Shown: positions 6,757 through 16,182, numbered from the stretch's first letter. The stretch is 30,855 nucleotides of DNA from Bacillota bacterium (GCA_019422105.1 JAHZDZ010000022.1:1-30855), one strand, 5' to 3'. Notes: generated from the letters alone by a model not told the origin. Translations and numbers: made by a program.

Positions 6757-9171
6757 ATGCCAAGCAGAGAACTGAAATATACGGAGCTGAAAAACTGCTG
6801 TACCCCAAAAGAGTTAAAATTTAATACGACCCAGGATCTGTCCGTACTGGAGGACGGTATTGTTGGACAGGAGAGGGGCGTTAAGAGCTTTGATTTTGGC
6901 CTTCAGGTGAAAATGAAGGGTTATAATATTTATGTCTCGGGACCCTCAGGTACGGGAAAAACTACCTATGCTGTGAAGAGCGCCCAAAGACTTGCGAAAA
7001 ATGAGGATATTCCTTTTGACTGGTGCTATGTCTATAATTTTGAGAATCCCAAAAGTCCTCAGGCACTGCGTTTTGCGCCGGGCCTGGGCAGACAGTTCAG
7101 GGACGATATGGGTGAATTGGTCGAGGTTTTTAATACCGAGATACAAAAGGCATTTAATACAGAAGATTATGACAAGCAGAAAAATGAGATTATCAAGATT
7201 TATGACGATAAACGGGATGAATTGATGAAAACCATGACGGAAATGGCCAAGGAAAACGGTTTTGGCGTGAAATCAACGAATTCCGGTATATATTTTATGC
7301 CAATTGTAGACGGCGTTACCATTAATGAGGAGCAATATGACGAGTTGGATGAAAAGCTGAAGGATGAAATCAGCCTGTCCTCCGAGAAGGTACAGGAGAA
7401 GGCCGCTGCCATTATGCGGGATATCAGGGAAGAGGAAAAGGCATCCAAGCAGGCGGTGGACGATTTGGACTATAAGGTCTGTATGTTTGCAATCGGTCAC
7501 TATGTCAATTCCGTACAGGAGAAATATAAGGATTATGACAGGGTTATCAAGTATCTGGAGGCTGTTCAGGAGGATGTACTGGAGAATATAGACGAGTTCA
7601 TTGACAATGATACAGACGAGGAGGAGAATCTCTCCTCTCTGCTTCCTATGCTCAATAAGAAGCCGGCGGAGGATATTACCTTAAAATATAAGGTGAACCT
7701 TATCGTGGATAATTCCAAAACAGTGGGAGCTCCCGTTGTTGTCGATTTCAATCCGACCTATTATAATCTGGTGGGGGAAGTGGAGTATGACAGTGAGTTC
7801 GGCAATTTGACGACGGATTTTATGAAAATAAAGGCGGGGCTTTTTCACAAGGCCAACGGAGGCTATCTCATTGTGCAGGCGCAGGATATCTTATCCAATG
7901 TGCAGTCCTGGGAGGCGTTAAGAAGGGTTATTAAGACGAATCAGATTTCCATGGAAACCCTTCGGGAGCAGCTTGGAGCTGTGGTGGTGCCAACCTTAAA
8001 GCCGGAACCCATACCCGCGTCCATTAAAATTATAATGGTGGGCAGCAATTACTATTATGAAGTGCTTCATGAATATGACGAAGATTTTGAGAAGATATTC
8101 AAAATACGGGCTGATTTTGACTATGAGATGAAGCGCACCGGTGAGAATGTAATGAAGCTGGCGCGTTTTATCAAATCCTTTTCGGAAAACGAAAAGGTAG
8201 CACCTTTTGATGTAAGCGCCGTTGCCGCGGTGGTGGAATATTCCTCCCGTCTGGTGGAGCGGCAGGATAAGCTTTCCACACGGTTTAACCAGATTGTGGA
8301 AATACTCTGTGAGTCGGCAACCTGGGCAAAGCTCGCGGGGGACGATATTATAACTGCGGAGCATATCAAAAAGGCCGTCTATGAAAAGGAACAGCGTCTG
8401 CGCATGTATGAGGAGAAGCTGGATGAGATGCTGGAGGAAAAGGTCATTATGATTGACACTGCCGGCAAGAAGATAGGTCAGATTAATGGCTTGGCGGTGC
8501 TTGATTTGGGAAGCTACTGCTTTGGCAACCCGTCCCGTATCACAGCGACTACCTATATTGGCAAGAGCGGTATTGTCAATATAGAAAAGGAAGCGGAAAT
8601 GAGCGGTCAGACCCATGACAAGGGAGTGCAGATTATAACAGGCTTTCTGGGGCAGACTTATGCCCAGGATTTTCCTCTTTCCCTGTCCTGCCGCATCTGT
8701 TTTGAGCAGAACTATAATGGCATAGACGGCGACAGCGCTTCCAGTACGGAGCTTTACTGTATTTTGTCAAGTCTTGCGGATTTGCCTATTAATCAGGAGC
8801 TGGCAGTGACCGGCTCTATCAATCAGAGAGGTGAAATACAGGCGATTGGAGGCGTTACCTATAAAATTGAGGGCTTTTTTGACCTTTGCAAAAAGCGTGG
8901 ATTGACGGGAACACAGGGGGTTATTATCCCATTCTCCAATGTAAAGGATCTTGTGGTAAAGGATGAAGTCGTGGAGGCAGTGAAGGAAGGAGTTTTCCAT
9001 ATTTACGCCATCAGCACATTAGATGAGGGGATTGAGCTTCTCATGGGTGTTCCGGCGGGGAAAAAGGATAAAAACGGCAAGTTCCCATTAAATTCTGTTC
9101 ACGGAAGAGTGTATAAAAAGCTGAAGGAGTACAATAAAAAGGCGTCAGGAGATACAGGAGGAAGAAGATAG
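6757..9171 (+). CDS. Lon-like ATP-dependent protease (LonB/AAA_32 type)
   Basis: An 804-residue AAA+ protease with an N-terminal ATPase region and a C-terminal Lon proteolytic domain. Walker A GPSGTGKT is at residues 62-69. The ATPase resumes after a long helical insert at about 110-290, and the segment KANGGYLIV lies at about 365-373. In the protease domain, Ser660 within DGDSAS and Lys703 within GGVTYK are 43 residues apart, the same spacing I recall for E. coli Lon Ser679/Lys722, so it should be active. No membrane segments are evident, so it is a soluble form. It starts 30 bases after rimI with site GAGGGGAG, and may be co-transcribed. The substrate is unknown. Confidence 0.92.
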   Translation: MPSRELKYTELKNCCTPKELKFNTTQDLSVLEDGIVGQERGVKSFDFGLQVKMKGYNIYVSGPSGTGKTTYAVKSAQRLAKNEDIPFDWCYVYNFENPKSPQALRFAPGLGRQFRDDMGELVEVFNTEIQKAFNTEDYDKQKNEIIKIYDDKRDELMKTMTEMAKENGFGVKSTNSGIYFMPIVDGVTINEEQYDELDEKLKDEISLSSEKVQEKAAAIMRDIREEEKASKQAVDDLDYKVCMFAIGHYVNSVQEKYKDYDRVIKYLEAVQEDVLENIDEFIDNDTDEEENLSSLLPMLNKKPAEDITLKYKVNLIVDNSKTVGAPVVVDFNPTYYNLVGEVEYDSEFGNLTTDFMKIKAGLFHKANGGYLIVQAQDILSNVQSWEALRRVIKTNQISMETLREQLGAVVVPTLKPEPIPASIKIIMVGSNYYYEVLHEYDEDFEKIFKIRADFDYEMKRTGENVMKLARFIKSFSENEKVAPFDVSAVAAVVEYSSRLVERQDKLSTRFNQIVEILCESATWAKLAGDDIITAEHIKKAVYEKEQRLRMYEEKLDEMLEEKVIMIDTAGKKIGQINGLAVLDLGSYCFGNPSRITATTYIGKSGIVNIEKEAEMSGQTHDKGVQIITGFLGQTYAQDFPLSLSCRICFEQNYNGIDGDSASSTELYCILSSLADLPINQELAVTGSINQRGEIQAIGGVTYKIEGFFDLCKKRGLTGTQGVIIPFSNVKDLVVKDEVVEAVKEGVFHIYAISTLDEGIELLMGVPAGKKDKNGKFPLNSVHGRVYKKLKEYNKKASGDTGGRR

Positions 9172-9583
9172 AAAGGGAATGGGACTGTAGAAAAAGTCAG
9201 AACCATGGACTCTATCCAAACCTGCAAGCCTTTGAAAAGGCTTGACCCGAACTTTGCTCAAAATCAGGCAAAACGTAGCTTTCCAGTAAAGTTTTTTGTC
9301 CAGCTTTTTTCATAATACAGCGGGGAAGATACCCCGTCTGCCTAAGAAAGCTTTTCCGAAGGAAAAGCGTTGACAGTAGTTGGTGGATTCTGGCAAAGAC
9401 CAAGTTTTTTACACTTCCTTTCAATATGTCAAAATAATCTCTCTGTACTTTTTCGACACGCGAAACCGCGTAATTACCCGGTTTCTAATAGGTCAAGGAT
9501 AAAACTCTTTCGGGGGTTCAGGGACAGAGTTCCTGTAGTTTTCAAAAGCAAAAACAGCCGTTTTCGGCTGTTTTTTGTGTTAT
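9172..9583. other. Intergenic region with repeat-like sequence
   Basis: A 412-base gap between two genes that converge. It holds no gene I can support. The minus frame at 9212-9424 is open for 70 codons but has no ribosome site and reads like a translated repeat. A block at 9517-9538 resembles sequences at 22534-22554 and 30339-30359. A terminator hairpin closes the gap on the right. Confidence 0.5.
9549..9576. terminator. Bidirectional intrinsic terminator between lon-like gene and ABC-F gene
   Basis: A perfect 10-bp stem pairs 9551-9560 with 9565-9574 around a TTTT loop. It has a T run on the right for plus-strand transcripts and an A run on the left that serves minus-strand transcripts. 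It lies 8 bases past the ABC-F stop codon. Confidence 0.88.
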
Positions 9584-11137
9584 TTAAAAATGTTTTGTTG
9601 TCCAGTTCTCACAGTTCCATACGTCAGTGGCAAGGCCGTCATAAAACTCCGGCTCATGGCAGATTAAAAGGATGCTTCCTTTATACTCCTGAAGCGCCCG
9701 TTTCAGCTCTGCCTTCGCGTCTGTGTCCAGATGGTTGGTAGGCTCATCCAAAAGGAGGATATTGCTTTCTCGGTTAATCAGCTTGCACAGCCGCACCTTG
9801 GCCTGCTCGCCGCCGCTTAATACCTTTACCTGGCTTTCTATATGCTTTGTGGTCAAACCGCATTTTGCTAAAGCGCTTCTCACCTCATACTGGCTGAAGG
9901 AAGGGAATTCCTTCCAGATTTCCTCTATACAGGTAGTATTGTCCGTATATTTTATTTCCTGCTCAAAATAGCCGATATGGAGATAATCGCCAAGCTCAAC
10001 TAAGCCACTGACAGGAGGAATCAGCCCCAGGATACTTTTAAGCAGGGTAGTTTTGCCGATACCGTTGGCGCCGGTTAAAACCAGCTTCTGCCCTCTCTCC
10101 ATTTCAATATTCAGGGGTTTTGACAGAGGCTCCCCATAGCCGATTACCAAATCTTTTGTCCGGAAGATATAGCGGCTTGCTGCCCTTGCCTCTTTAAAGT
10201 GAAATTCAGGCTTTGGTTTTTCTCCTGCCAATTCAATTACATCCATTTTGTCCAATTTTTTTTGTCTGGACATGGCCATATTTCGGGTGGCAACACGGGC
10301 CTTATTTCTGGCTACAAAGTCCTTCAGCTCGCTGATTTCCTGCTGCTGTTTTTTGTAGGCCGCCTCCAGCTGCGATTTTTTCATGGCGTATACTTCCTGG
10401 AATTTCTCGTAGTTACCAACGTAGCGGTTGATTTCCAGGTTTTCAACATGATAGATAAGATTGACAACACTGTTTAAAAAGGGAATGTCATGGGAAATCA
10501 GTATGAAGGCATTTTCATATTCAATGAGGTACCGTTTCAGCCATTCAATGTGTTCCGCATCCAGATAATTGGTAGGCTCATCCAGAAGTAGAATATCGGG
10601 TTTTTCCAGAAGAAGCTTTCCAAGGAGTACCTTTGTCCTCTGACCGCCGCTCAGGTCGGTAACATCCCTGTCAAGGCCAATATCATCAAGTCCTAGGGCG
10701 TGTCCGATTTCCTCTACCTTTGCGTCAATAATATAAAAGTCGTGGTTTGTGAGGAGGTCTTGAATTGTACCCAGCTCCTCCATCATTTTTTCCAATTCCT
10801 CCGGCGAAGCGTCCGCCATCAAATCGCATATGGTATTCATTTTTTCTTCCAGCTCAAAAAGGTACTGAAAGGCGCTTTTTAAAACGTCCCTTATTGACAT
10901 GCCTTTTTCCAGCACCGTATGCTGATCCAGATAGCCCGCCCGGACGTTTTTCGCCCATTCTATTTTTCCTTCATCGGGCATAAGTTTATTTGTTACAATA
11001 TTCATAAAAGTAGACTTTCCTTCTCCGTTGGCGCCGATAAATCCAACATGCTCCCCTTTGAGGAGGCGGAAGGAAACATTATCGAAAATAGCCCTGTCTC
11101 CAAACCCATGGCTCAGGTTTTGTACATTCAGTATCAT
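9584..11137 (-). CDS. ABC-F family ATP-binding protein
   Basis: A 517-residue soluble protein with two ABC ATPase halves and no membrane segments, as in ABC-F translation factors and ribosome protectors. The first half has GANGEGKST, LSGGQRTKV and LLLDEPTNYLD; the second has GANGIGKTT, LSGGEQAKV and LLLDEPTNHLD. The lysine- and glutamine-rich linker between them would reach the ribosome. The start is the ATG at 11137 preceded by AAGGGG; the 63 residues upstream in frame have no coding character. It could be a housekeeping factor or an antibiotic-protection protein; the linker alone does not decide. It is divergent from the hydrogenase operon. Confidence 0.92.
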   Translation of the reverse strand: MILNVQNLSHGFGDRAIFDNVSFRLLKGEHVGFIGANGEGKSTFMNIVTNKLMPDEGKIEWAKNVRAGYLDQHTVLEKGMSIRDVLKSAFQYLFELEEKMNTICDLMADASPEELEKMMEELGTIQDLLTNHDFYIIDAKVEEIGHALGLDDIGLDRDVTDLSGGQRTKVLLGKLLLEKPDILLLDEPTNYLDAEHIEWLKRYLIEYENAFILISHDIPFLNSVVNLIYHVENLEINRYVGNYEKFQEVYAMKKSQLEAAYKKQQQEISELKDFVARNKARVATRNMAMSRQKKLDKMDVIELAGEKPKPEFHFKEARAASRYIFRTKDLVIGYGEPLSKPLNIEMERGQKLVLTGANGIGKTTLLKSILGLIPPVSGLVELGDYLHIGYFEQEIKYTDNTTCIEEIWKEFPSFSQYEVRSALAKCGLTTKHIESQVKVLSGGEQAKVRLCKLINRESNILLLDEPTNHLDTDAKAELKRALQEYKGSILLICHEPEFYDGLATDVWNCENWTTKHF

Positions 11138-11562
11138 AGTATAACCCCTTTTTTCGTTTTTCAGATGCACACTGTTTTTTATTTTACACGAAAACTTTTC
11201 TATAATCAATATTGATAAAGAAAAACCATTATTTTTAACTGGAAATAAAACGGATTCTATATTATGATGGATGCATAGACATCTAAAGGGGGAAGCCTCA
11301 GTCCCTTTAGAGAGAAAAATTGACAAAAAATAGTTTTTAATTTCTGTATTTATTACTGAACATTGTAAATTGCTATGGAAAAATGTACAGTTTTGTTGTA
11401 TTGTAGTTTGTAGAAGAGTGATATTTAGAAAGGAATATTGTCAAAGGCAATTGCCGGATTGATAATGTATTCACAAATTGCCGTATGAATTTCAGCGATC
11501 ACTGAAATATGCTGGCAGGTCAATTGTTGAATCGGATTCATGAAAAGGAGCGTGTATATTTT
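11138..11562. other. Divergent promoter region between ABC-F and hydrogenase operon
   Basis: A 425-base AT-rich gap without a gene. It contains an 8-bp inverted repeat (11283-11290 with 11303-11310), and directly after it TTGACA at 11320-11325, the best -35 candidate for the hydrogenase operon. The matching -10 is weak, which would suit an activated promoter. An operator role for the inverted repeat is only a guess. Confidence 0.4.
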
Positions 11563-11805
11563 ATGACTGTCAATGTATGTATCGGAAGCGCATGCCACTT
11601 AAAAGGCTCTTACGAGATCATCAATAAGCTCAATGAGCTGATCAAAGAAAACGGTCTGGAGGATAAGCTGAAAGTAAAAGCGTCTTTCTGTCTTGACAAC
11701 TGCAAGGGGGCCGTTTCCGTTAAATTTGAGGAAGAAATATATTCTATCCAGCCGGATACCGCGGAGGAATTCTTTCAAACGGTTTTGAGAGAGAAGGTAT
11801 GCTAA
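11563..11805 (+). CDS. Thioredoxin-like 2Fe-2S ferredoxin
   Basis: An 80-residue protein with four cysteines at 6, 11, 43 and 47 in the order C-x4-C ... C-x3-C, the signature of thioredoxin-fold 2Fe-2S ferredoxins such as the NuoE/HydC C-terminal domain. It would pass electrons to or from the hydrogenase proteins encoded downstream. The ATG at 11563 follows AAAAGGAG; the in-frame start at 11509 has no such site. The next gene begins directly after its stop codon, so they form one operon. Confidence 0.9.
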   Translation: MTVNVCIGSACHLKGSYEIINKLNELIKENGLEDKLKVKASFCLDNCKGAVSVKFEEEIYSIQPDTAEEFFQTVLREKVC

Positions 11806-13521
11806 ATGAGGATGTTCAACTTCTCGACAGAAAACTGCACCAATTGCTATAAGTGTGTTAGGAGCTGCCCCGTCAAGGCAATTCGTTTTATCAACGCCAA
11901 GGCGGAGATAGATGAACAAAGATGTGTTGCCTGCGGACAGTGTTTTGTTGTGTGTCCGAAGAAGGCCCGCAATGTTGAGAATGATGTGGACATCGTCACC
12001 AAAATGCTGAAATCGGAAAAAAGGGTATACGCCTGTGTGGATTCGTCTTATCTGGGTGTTTTTGACAACCCCGGCAAATTTGTTGCGGGACTGAAGGCCC
12101 TGGGCTTTTATTCTGTGGAGGAAATCGCTGTTGGCTCTGAGATTGTCAGTGAAAAATATATTGAGTACATCAATGAGCATAATGAACAGAAGTATATTAT
12201 ATCAAGCGACTGCCCGTCCACTTACCTGTTTATACGCAAGCACCACCCGGAGCTGGCAAAGTTTCTGATACCGATTGTGACGCCGCTTCTGGCTTTGGGT
12301 AAGGTAATCAAGCACAAGGATGAGGACGCCTATAATGTATATATAGGCCCCTGTCTCAGCAAAAAGTATGAAACACTGCCGAAAACAAATAACTTCATGG
12401 ATTCTATCATAACCTATGTGGAAATCATGCGAATGTTTAAGGTTAATTTTATTGATATAGAGAGATTAGAGCCTATGGAGCCGGATGTGGTAGCAAGCAG
12501 GGAAAAGGTCGGCAAGAGCTATTCCATAGCGGGAGATCCGGACGAGGAGCTTGAGGTTGCCATCAAAAAGAATGACTATGATATTCTTCGCATCAAGGGG
12601 CTTGACAATGTAAAAAACCTTTTTGAAGGTATGGAGGCGGGAGAAATATACCGCTCCTACATCTCCATTTCAGCCTGTGCGGAATCCTGTATTACAGGAC
12701 CCTTTATACCGAGACATTCGACGAACATATTTGCCAGAAAGCAGAACATAAAAAATTTTGCTTCTATCGGATGGAAAAAGGAGGCCGCAGAGATCAACTG
12801 GTCTGATATTGATTTAAGCTGCTCTCATGAGCCGACGCCGGTAAAAAAGGTGAAGTATCAGGAGGCTGATATTACAGGCGTTTTGGAGGCCATGGGGAAA
12901 TTAAGCCGTATTGACGAACTGGACTGCGGTGCCTGCGGCTATAATACCTGCCGGGAAAAGGCGGAGGCTGTATTAAACGGCATGGCAGAGCTTGAAATGT
13001 GCATTCCCTATATGCGTGCCAAGGCACAGAAGGTAACGGATATCATATTTATTAATGCAAGGAACATGATTTTTATCGTTGATAAAAATCTGATTGTAAA
13101 ACAGTTTAATCCTGCGGCGGAAAAGGGTTTCTGCATGAAGGCGGAGGAAATTGTGGATAAGCCGGTAAACTGGCTGTATCCTGATGTCAGTGAGTTTGAG
13201 GAAGTATTCCGTACCAAGTCGGATAACATGAATAAAAAGGTGGAGTTCTCCCCTTATGGCATGACGGTTATACAAAACCTAATCTATGTGCCAAACGAAA
13301 ATGAAATTATCGTCATTCTCCAAAATATTACAGATGAAGAGAAAAGAAGGGCCGAGATTGAGAAGCTGAAGCTGAATACGGCGGAAATTGCCCAGAATGT
13401 CATTGAAAAACAGATGAGGGTGGCCCAGGAGATAGCATCCCTGTTGGGAGAGACAACAGCGGAGACGAAGGTTGCACTGAATAAATTGAAGGATGTCGTT
13501 TTAAAAGAGGGTGGACTGTGA
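11806..13521 (+). CDS. Hydrogenase-like iron-sulfur PAS protein, putative redox or H2 sensor
   Basis: A 571-residue protein. Two 4Fe-4S motifs are at Cys11/14/17/21 and Cys40/43/46/50. A hydrogenase H-cluster-like domain follows at about 55-320, keeping Cys136 (SSDCPS), Cys183 (IGPCLSKKYE), Cys291 and Cys295 (SACAESC). A further FeS domain has Cys374/377/382/399, then a PAS domain at about 405-525 and a C-terminal coiled coil. The four H-cluster ligand positions are present, but the proton-relay cysteine before Cys136 is aspartate, so high turnover is unlikely. This fits a sensory hydrogenase (inference). It starts directly after the ferredoxin stop, and its stop overlaps the next start. Confidence 0.88.
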   Translation: MRMFNFSTENCTNCYKCVRSCPVKAIRFINAKAEIDEQRCVACGQCFVVCPKKARNVENDVDIVTKMLKSEKRVYACVDSSYLGVFDNPGKFVAGLKALGFYSVEEIAVGSEIVSEKYIEYINEHNEQKYIISSDCPSTYLFIRKHHPELAKFLIPIVTPLLALGKVIKHKDEDAYNVYIGPCLSKKYETLPKTNNFMDSIITYVEIMRMFKVNFIDIERLEPMEPDVVASREKVGKSYSIAGDPDEELEVAIKKNDYDILRIKGLDNVKNLFEGMEAGEIYRSYISISACAESCITGPFIPRHSTNIFARKQNIKNFASIGWKKEAAEINWSDIDLSCSHEPTPVKKVKYQEADITGVLEAMGKLSRIDELDCGACGYNTCREKAEAVLNGMAELEMCIPYMRAKAQKVTDIIFINARNMIFIVDKNLIVKQFNPAAEKGFCMKAEEIVDKPVNWLYPDVSEFEEVFRTKSDNMNKKVEFSPYGMTVIQNLIYVPNENEIIVILQNITDEEKRRAEIEKLKLNTAEIAQNVIEKQMRVAQEIASLLGETTAETKVALNKLKDVVLKEGGL

Positions 13522-14690
13522 TGTATTTTATTGATACGTCCTTTCATAGCTTAATTAAATATGGGGAGGAGCTGTGCGGCGATCATATTGAACAGGTCAA
13601 TATGGAGGACAGCAAAATCATTGTTTTGTCTGATGGACTGGGAAGCGGTGTGAAGGCCAATATTCTGGCTACCATGACCTCAAAAATTGCCTCTACAATG
13701 CTCAGAGGCGGCTCTACCCTTGATGAAACCATTGACACGATTGTGCATACCCTTCCTATCTGCCATGAGAGAAAGCTTGCGTACTCCACCTTTACCATAC
13801 TGAAAATAAATAGGGACGGCAGCGTCTATGCCGCGGAATTTGACAATCCCTCTCTTTTTCTACACAAGAAGGGGAAGGAGATTCCAATTGAAAAAGCAGT
13901 GCGCATCATTAACGGCAAGAAAATATTTGAGAGCAAGTTTGTGCTTGACAAAGAAACTCTTTTGGTTGCCGTCAGCGATGGAGTGGTACACGCGGGTGTG
14001 GGCACAACTCTTGATCTGGGCTGGGAATGGCACAATGTCAATGAGTTTATCAGAGAAATTTCAAAGGAAGAGTGCTCCGCACAGTTTGTAACAAGAAGTA
14101 TATTGGAAAAATGCCGTGTACTCTATAACGACAGGCCGGGGGACGATACAACGGTTGTTTCCATTAAGATACGAGAGCAGGAGAGTGTAAACCTTTTTAC
14201 GGGGCCTCCCAAGGACCCGGATAATGACAAAATAACGGTGGAGCGCATTATTAAGGAGCCGGGAAAGGTTATTGTCTGCGGCGGTACAACGGCCAATATT
14301 GTATCACGGATTCTGGGATGTGAGCTTGAAATTGACATTTCCACCATGACGCCCAATATACCCCCTGCCGGAAAAATGCCCGGTGTGGAGCTAGTGACGG
14401 AGGGTGTGCTGACTATCAACAGAACCATACAGATTTTAAAGGCTTACCTGAATCCGAGTCTGAACGCCAGAATAAGCGCTATGCTTATGGAGAAGAATGC
14501 AGGAGCCATGCTGGCGCGCATTTTAATAGAGGACTGCGATAAATTAAATATATGGATTGGCCAGGCGGTGAATCCTGTACACCAGGAAAACGATTTCATT
14601 ATGAATTTCAATTTTAAAATGCAGCAGATACAGGAGCTGGCGGATTATTTGAGAAAACTGGGCAAAGAAGTAACCCTTCATTATATATAG
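13521..14690 (+). CDS. SpoIIE-type PP2C protein phosphatase with extra C-terminal domain
   Basis: A 389-residue protein. Residues 1-220 form a PPM/SpoIIE phosphatase with metal-binding acidic residues visible as GD21, SDG around Asp38, SDG around Asp153 and GDD at 207-209. Such enzymes dephosphorylate serine or threonine, often on anti-anti-sigma proteins. Residues from about 235 to the end form a second domain, beginning with the glycine-rich VCGGTTANIVSR at 252-263, that I do not recognise. ATG 13521 overlaps the upstream TGA by one base; a GTG at 13518 is also possible. Its position between sensor and hydrogenase suggests it relays the sensor's redox state. Confidence 0.85.
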   Translation: MYFIDTSFHSLIKYGEELCGDHIEQVNMEDSKIIVLSDGLGSGVKANILATMTSKIASTMLRGGSTLDETIDTIVHTLPICHERKLAYSTFTILKINRDGSVYAAEFDNPSLFLHKKGKEIPIEKAVRIINGKKIFESKFVLDKETLLVAVSDGVVHAGVGTTLDLGWEWHNVNEFIREISKEECSAQFVTRSILEKCRVLYNDRPGDDTTVVSIKIREQESVNLFTGPPKDPDNDKITVERIIKEPGKVIVCGGTTANIVSRILGCELEIDISTMTPNIPPAGKMPGVELVTEGVLTINRTIQILKAYLNPSLNARISAMLMEKNAGAMLARILIEDCDKLNIWIGQAVNPVHQENDFIMNFNFKMQQIQELADYLRKLGKEVTLHYI

Positions 14691-14715
14691 GTCACAATCG
14701 TAAAGGAGAAGAAGT

Positions 14716-16182
14716 ATGAGAAAATTTGAGAGCAACGTACAATATATCAAATATTTGGTCAATAAAGAGCTTACGAAGCGTTTTCTGGACGGGACGCTTG
14801 AGGAGGATGATCCAAGAGACATTGCGGAATCTGTTATTCCGGGGCCAAAGCCCATGACAAGGTGCTGCATCTATAAGGAAAGACATATTGTAGAGGAGCG
14901 CTCCAAGCTTGCCATAGAGCCATTGGAGGGAGAGAATGTTATTAAGGTACTCAGCTCTGCCTGTGACGAATGTCCCATAGACAGGTTTGTTGTGACGGAA
15001 GCCTGCCGCGGCTGCATGGCGCATAAATGCCACGAAAACTGTCCGAAGGACGCTATCATGTTTGTGGGACACAGAGCCTATATCAATCAGGAATTGTGTA
15101 TTGAATGCGGAAGATGCAAGACGGCCTGCCCCTTCAACGCCATCAGTGAGGTGCAGAGACCTTGTATGCGCGCCTGCCCCATTGGCGCCGTTTCCATGGA
15201 TGAGGATAAAAAGGCAAAAATAGACGACAGCAAATGTGTGTCCTGCGGCGCCTGTGTTTACAACTGCCCCTTCGGCGCCATTGTGGACAAACCCTATATT
15301 TTGGATGTATTAAAGCTTTTGAAGGAATCTGAAAAAAATACGAAATTTAAAGTGTATGCCGTTGTCGCACCCGCCATTTCAAGCCAGTTTACAGACGTGA
15401 AGATTGAGCAGGTTATCTCCGGCATTGAAAAGATAGGGTTCTATCATGCCGTTGAGGCGGCCCTTGGCGCGGACATTGTTTCCTTCCATGAGGCCCATGA
15501 GTTCGCGGAGAGCGTGGAGGAGAAGCAGTGGAAAACAACATCCTGCTGCCCGGCCTTTGTAAGCTTTGTACAGAAGAACTATCCGGGTCTCATGGATCAT
15601 GTGTCCACAACGGTTTCTCCTATGGTGGCTGCCGCCAGAGTAATCAAAAATCTGGAGCCTGACGCAAAGGTTGTATTTATCGGGCCTTGCACGGCAAAGA
15701 AAATGGAAATCAAACAGGAAGACATCAAGGACGCGGTAGATCTGGTTATCACCTTTGAGGAATTGCAGGCGATGCTTGACGCCATGGATATTGACCTGTC
15801 AAAATGTGAGGACAGTCCTATGGATAATGCTTCCTATTTTGGAAGAATATTCGCAAGAAGCGGCGGTGTTATCGACGCTGTGGCGCAGGTTGTAGACAAG
15901 GCCGGCATTGATGTGGACTTCAGGCCCCTGCGCTGCGACGGGTTGGATGAATGTGCCAAGGCTCTCAAGGTGGCGTCCTTTGGCAGATTAAAGGAGAATT
16001 TCATTGAAGGTATGGCCTGCAAATGCGGTTGTATCGGCGGTGCTGCGTCCCTGTCCCACGGACCGAAGGACGTAACCCAGGTTGACAAATACGGCAAACT
16101 TTCCAAGGAGGAAAACAGTCTTGAGGCAATTCGTATTTTTGACCTTGACAGTATCGATCTGGAGAGGAAGTATGAAAAATAG
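14716..16182 (+). CDS. [FeFe] hydrogenase, group B-like, monomeric
   Basis: A 488-residue enzyme reducing protons to H2 or the reverse. N-terminal iron-sulfur motifs include Cys97/100/105/109, Cys128/131/134/138, Cys150/154 and Cys174/177/180/184. All three H-cluster signatures are present: TSCCPAF with Cys277 (proton relay) and Cys278, GPCTAKKME with Cys325, and EGMACKCGC with Cys435 and Cys439. The last motif lacks the GGGQP ending of group A enzymes, fitting group B. GGAGAAG precedes ATG 14716. It is the last gene of the operon. The maturases HydE, HydF and HydG are not in the window and must be supplied from elsewhere. Confidence 0.93.
   Translation: MRKFESNVQYIKYLVNKELTKRFLDGTLEEDDPRDIAESVIPGPKPMTRCCIYKERHIVEERSKLAIEPLEGENVIKVLSSACDECPIDRFVVTEACRGCMAHKCHENCPKDAIMFVGHRAYINQELCIECGRCKTACPFNAISEVQRPCMRACPIGAVSMDEDKKAKIDDSKCVSCGACVYNCPFGAIVDKPYILDVLKLLKESEKNTKFKVYAVVAPAISSQFTDVKIEQVISGIEKIGFYHAVEAALGADIVSFHEAHEFAESVEEKQWKTTSCCPAFVSFVQKNYPGLMDHVSTTVSPMVAAARVIKNLEPDAKVVFIGPCTAKKMEIKQEDIKDAVDLVITFEELQAMLDAMDIDLSKCEDSPMDNASYFGRIFARSGGVIDAVAQVVDKAGIDVDFRPLRCDGLDECAKALKVASFGRLKENFIEGMACKCGCIGGAASLSHGPKDVTQVDKYGKLSKEENSLEAIRIFDLDSIDLERKYEK

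Noticed and set aside
9212..9424. 70-codon minus-strand frame in the gap after the Lon-like gene
   Set aside because: No ribosome site and no recognisable protein character; more likely a translated repeat.
11138..11326. 63-residue extension of the ABC-F protein
   Set aside because: It lacks coding character, and ATG 11137 with AAGGGG starts the protein directly at its first ABC domain.
14716..16182. Assignment as a NAD-linked bifurcating hydrogenase subunit
   Set aside because: No flavin or NADH-binding subunit is encoded nearby, and the L3 motif and length fit a monomeric group B type better.
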